Source: an uncultured Acetatifactor sp. (GTDB lineage Bacteria; Bacillota; Clostridia; Lachnospirales; Lachnospiraceae). Taken from it: a DNA stretch of 64,000 nt. The position numbers were made by a program, and so were the translations under genes. Shown piece after piece: positions 61,613-64,000 of the stretch. The first letter of the stretch is position 1; each line of letters opens with the position of its first letter. The stretch covers positions 178,832 to 242,831 of the forward strand of contig CAKRZO010000004.1 in NCBI GenBank assembly GCA_934433135.1. Direction: 5' to 3'. The notes under the pieces are model-generated. The model saw only the letters and a program-made list of their open reading frames with translations, did no database searches and had not been told where the DNA came from.

Positions 61613-61990
61613 TACATGTGGGACATGATGACGGATCATATCGCCTGATACATGTATAACATCGTACTGCCTATATCAAGGCCAAGCCGCCATCGGCGGT
61701 GCTGCGCAGCCTTGACATCAGCATTCCGCTGTTATAGTGGGTAACTAAGCCGATGTAAGATGGCTTACGCCACATACATCGGGCCAATACAAAGTAACAA
61801 CTGAAGACATCCTGAAAGGGCTTCGGCCATTTCAAGGTTCGAGCTATCTACGCTCTAACTATGTCGGCACAGAGAAATCTGTGATCCACGCTTTTAGACG
61901 GTAGGGCTCACGGCGGACCATTGACCTGTCGGTAACCAATCCACGTATATCAGAGTGGCCAATGCCGGGAACTGATACTCCGAGGCTCTT
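61613..61990 (+). ncRNA. Candidate bridge/seek RNA region of the IS110 element
   Basis: The non-coding stretch after the transposase is dense in stems: TCAAGGC / GCCTTGA (61676-61682, 61709-61715) enclosing CCGCC-ATC-GGCGG and GCTGCGCAGC; CCGATGTA / TACATCGG (61750-61757, 61775-61782); GAAAGGGC-TTCG-GCCATTTC (61814-61833). A long structured non-coding end is where IS1111-type members of the IS110 family encode their guide RNA. The exact RNA ends are not known from sequence alone. Confidence 0.5.
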
Positions 61991-62133
61991 TCCGGGTGCC
62001 TTCAGAAACAATTAAATAATATTTGTGATGATTTCTGTTAATTTGTACTTGACAAGAAGTCATAAAGTTTTGTGAGTAATGGAAGAAGCCAACGCTTTGA
62101 GAAAATAGAGAAGAGTAATATTCTGAAAACTAC

Positions 62134-62162
62134 TTGAGATTTTGGGGAAAATCTGCTAAAAT
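62134..62162 (+). promoter_or_regulatory. Promoter upstream of the surface-protein gene
   Basis: TTGAGA (62134-62139), 17-bp spacer, TAAAAT (62157-62162). The leader includes the palindrome GCCGACAATTATTGTCGGC near 62250. Confidence 0.65.
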
Positions 62163-62234
62163 ACCTTTGTATATCTATGGGGTAGGGGAATTCATATCCT
62201 TTTGCCTTAGAAATTATGGAAGGAGGACTTGACT

Positions 62235-62405
62235 ATGGCAAACGGAAATGCCGACAATTATTGTCGGCTCGGCAGGAGCATAGCGCCGTTTTTTCAGCGT
62301 GTCAAGTCTTATTTCATACAATTTATAACGAACCAGTTGCCGGAGACAGGGCGCATTATGCCTTGGTTTCGGCTTTTTGCGTTTGCCGGAAGGATGGTGG
62401 TTTGA
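62235..62405 (+). CDS. Small ORF with LPETG-like motif
   Basis: The product has 56 aa, starting MANGNADNYCRLGRS. AGGAGG lies 8 bp before the ATG, a strong site. The sequence NQLPETGRIMPWFRLFAFAG resembles an LPxTG motif followed by a short hydrophobic stretch, but without the usual length or a proper basic tail. It could be a leader peptide for the surface gene, or the remnant of a sortase-anchored protein. I do not recognise a family. Confidence 0.45.
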   Translation: MANGNADNYCRLGRSIAPFFQRVKSYFIQFITNQLPETGRIMPWFRLFAFAGRMVV

Positions 62406-62525
62406 TATTGAAGTCCTAACCACGACCGGCAAATCAATCTTTTCCGGTTAAACCTTCTGTCTTCTCCGGCGTGTCCGCTGTCGGAGGAAGAAAATAGCGG
62501 ATAGAATTATTTTGGAGGAATAAAA

Positions 62526-64000
62526 ATGAAGAAGAAACTTCTAAGCCTTCTGCTTGCGTTGTGCCTTGTGATGGCACTTGTTCCGATGACAGCGTTTGCA
62601 GAGGATGCACAGAACATAAGTGTCTGGGATGGCAGTACAGCGGCAGCGTTCGCAGGTGGAACAGGTACCGCAGAGGATCCTTATCAGATCGCTAACGGAG
62701 CACAGCTTGCATATCTTGCAAGCTCTGTGAATAGTGGAGAAACCTACACGGGGAAGAATTTTGTATTGACGGTCAACATAGACCTGAACGGGCTGCCTTG
62801 GACACCGATTGCAAATTCTTTTTCTGATGCACTGTTGGGGGGTTCGAATTATCGCATCTTTGCCGGTAATTTTGACGGTAACGGATATACCATCTCTAAG
62901 GTTTCCATTGGGTCTGAGGCCACACCGTTTGAATCGGATGTATTTGGGTTGTTTGGCGCAACAGAGGGAAAAATCAGCAACTTGAATCTGGATACTGTTT
63001 CTATCCACGGTGTAGCAAAGATTACTTCGGGATATGTTATCGGCCCTGCCGGCGGTCTGGTTGGTTATTCGGCCGGATCCATTGAAAACTGTCATGTGAC
63101 AGGTTTGACTATGGATATGAACGCACAGGACGGCGGCACTGCTGGTGCATATTGGATCGGCGGGCTTGTAGGTGCACTGGATGGAACGCAGCTCATCAAC
63201 GAGTGCAGTGTATCCGGCAGCATTACAGAAAAAGCCGGCAGGGGGTCTATCGGCGGACTGATCGGTGAATTGGGGGAAGAAGCGAAAATCACATACAGCA
63301 GATCAAATGTAACGGTAAATGTGAAGGCAGATTACTATGGCGGTGCGGATGTCGGCGGATTTATCGGCAAAGGTAACGGCAACAAAAATGCAGAAACGGT
63401 TATTCGAAATTGCTACGCCACGGGCAATGTTACTGGCGGCACATATGCAGGCGGCTTTGCCGGCAGCCTTTGGGGACTGAATATCAAGAACTGCTATGCG
63501 AGTGGCAATGTATCACAGGCTAGTGCTGCTATGGCCTCTTTTGTAGGTACCGATGCCGCTGCTGGATATGCATATGGCTCCATTACAAATTGTTTTACAA
63601 CCGGCATCGTAACAGGCTCATCACCCAGTCTGTACGCTTTTGCGATGCAGGATGCGACCGAGAGAAGCGAAATAACCAATTGCTATTTTGCAGTGGAAAA
63701 CCTCGGTATTAAAAACCAGAACGAATCTGCAACTGAAAAGCCGCAGGATGAAATGAAAAACGAAGCTTTTGCAGCCGCGCTGAATGGCAGCGACGCCAGC
63801 AACGGATGGTCTTTTGTGAACGGACAGATTCTTTGCGGTGCAGAGCCGGCAGATTACAGTGCTGTGGAAGCAGCGATGGCAGCCATTCCCACTGATTTGA
63901 CTGTGTATACCGACGAATCTGTTGCCGCATTAAATACGGCGGTAGACGGAGTTGTCAGGGGCAAAGCTTTTGTGAGTCAGGCTAATGTCAACGCAATGGC
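62526..64000 (+). CDS. Secreted surface protein with GLUG-type repeats, 3' end outside window
   Basis: The frame is open to the right edge (491 codons seen). Signal peptide MKKKLLSLLLALCLVMALVPMTAFAED, cleaved near residue 25. Then a beta-helix-like region of GLUG-type repeats (GGLVGYSAGSIENCHVTG, GGLIGELGEEAKITYSRS, GGFAGSLWGLNIKNCYASG) spans about residues 30-390, and a start of an FIVAR-like helical domain follows (VYTDESVAALNTAV). Such proteins are adhesin-like and often cell-wall bound; the sorting signal, if any, is beyond the edge. GGAGGA is 6 bp before the ATG. Confidence 0.85.
   Translation, partial: MKKKLLSLLLALCLVMALVPMTAFAEDAQNISVWDGSTAAAFAGGTGTAEDPYQIANGAQLAYLASSVNSGETYTGKNFVLTVNIDLNGLPWTPIANSFSDALLGGSNYRIFAGNFDGNGYTISKVSIGSEATPFESDVFGLFGATEGKISNLNLDTVSIHGVAKITSGYVIGPAGGLVGYSAGSIENCHVTGLTMDMNAQDGGTAGAYWIGGLVGALDGTQLINECSVSGSITEKAGRGSIGGLIGELGEEAKITYSRSNVTVNVKADYYGGADVGGFIGKGNGNKNAETVIRNCYATGNVTGGTYAGGFAGSLWGLNIKNCYASGNVSQASAAMASFVGTDAAAGYAYGSITNCFTTGIVTGSSPSLYAFAMQDATERSEITNCYFAVENLGIKNQNESATEKPQDEMKNEAFAAALNGSDASNGWSFVNGQILCGAEPADYSAVEAAMAAIPTDLTVYTDESVAALNTAVDGVVRGKAFVSQANVNAM

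Noticed and set aside
61835..61865. tRNA-like GGTTCGAG segment
   Set aside because: No acceptor or anticodon stem can be built around it; it is part of the structured IS110 tail.

Overview
The window reads as the chromosome of a spore-forming, strictly fermentative member of the Clostridia, most like the Lachnospiraceae. The reasons are the sporulation genes yqfC and yqfD next to phoH and ybeY, an NfnAB-type electron-bifurcating transhydrogenase, an [FeFe] hydrogenase behind a Rex-like operator, PyrR attenuation of a uracil permease, and DUF1292/DUF896 proteins. The genus cannot be fixed from sequence alone.

Layout. 1-3350: end of a surface or envelope protein, then nfnA-nfnB. 3569-7343: rlmH, a frameshifted LysM-GH18 gene, an orphan Phd-type antitoxin and a heparinase II/III-like gene. 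7563-17520: pyrimidine-nucleoside phosphorylase, the yqfC-yqfD-phoH-ybeY cluster, a MOP-type flippase, a BofC-like protein and two flavoproteins. 17607-20626: proB, a DUF896 gene, proA, pyrophosphatase. 20670-30919: PyrR-controlled uracil permease, hydrogenase, gltX, a UvrD-like helicase, DUF1292, a catalytically dead GlgX-like protein, DUF5662. 30960-48897: a Cys-rich small protein, the potABCD operon, lactonase, aroC, tgt-yajC, an HD-domain protein, leuB-ilvD-ilvB, an L,D-transpeptidase, and serC-serA.

From about 48.9 kb the character changes to accessory DNA: a ParB-like gene, a tyrosine recombinase, zinc-ribbon, lipoprotein and EcsC genes, duplicated and decayed fragments (HipA-like, DUF1016, GNAT), an SF1 helicase-nuclease fusion, an IS110-family element with a structured non-coding 3' tail, and the start of a GLUG-type surface protein that runs off the right edge.

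The most interesting structure is at 51065-51438. Two perfect 18-bp inverted repeats (51092-51109 and 51360-51377) bound a 250-bp segment beside the tyrosine recombinase. Inside is a good promoter (TTTACA, 17 bp, TACAAT) that now points back toward the recombinase into an intrinsic terminator. Inversion would point it at the zinc-ribbon/lipoprotein genes. This is the architecture of a phase-variable invertible promoter, shown here in the apparent OFF state. The repeats also closely resemble the E. coli dif site.

A second window-wide feature is a family of about 165-bp intergenic palindromic repeats with ends AGTAACAGTTCAGAC, found whole or in pieces at eight or more sites, mostly hard against gene 3' ends. 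In places it supplies stop codons or C-terminal residues.
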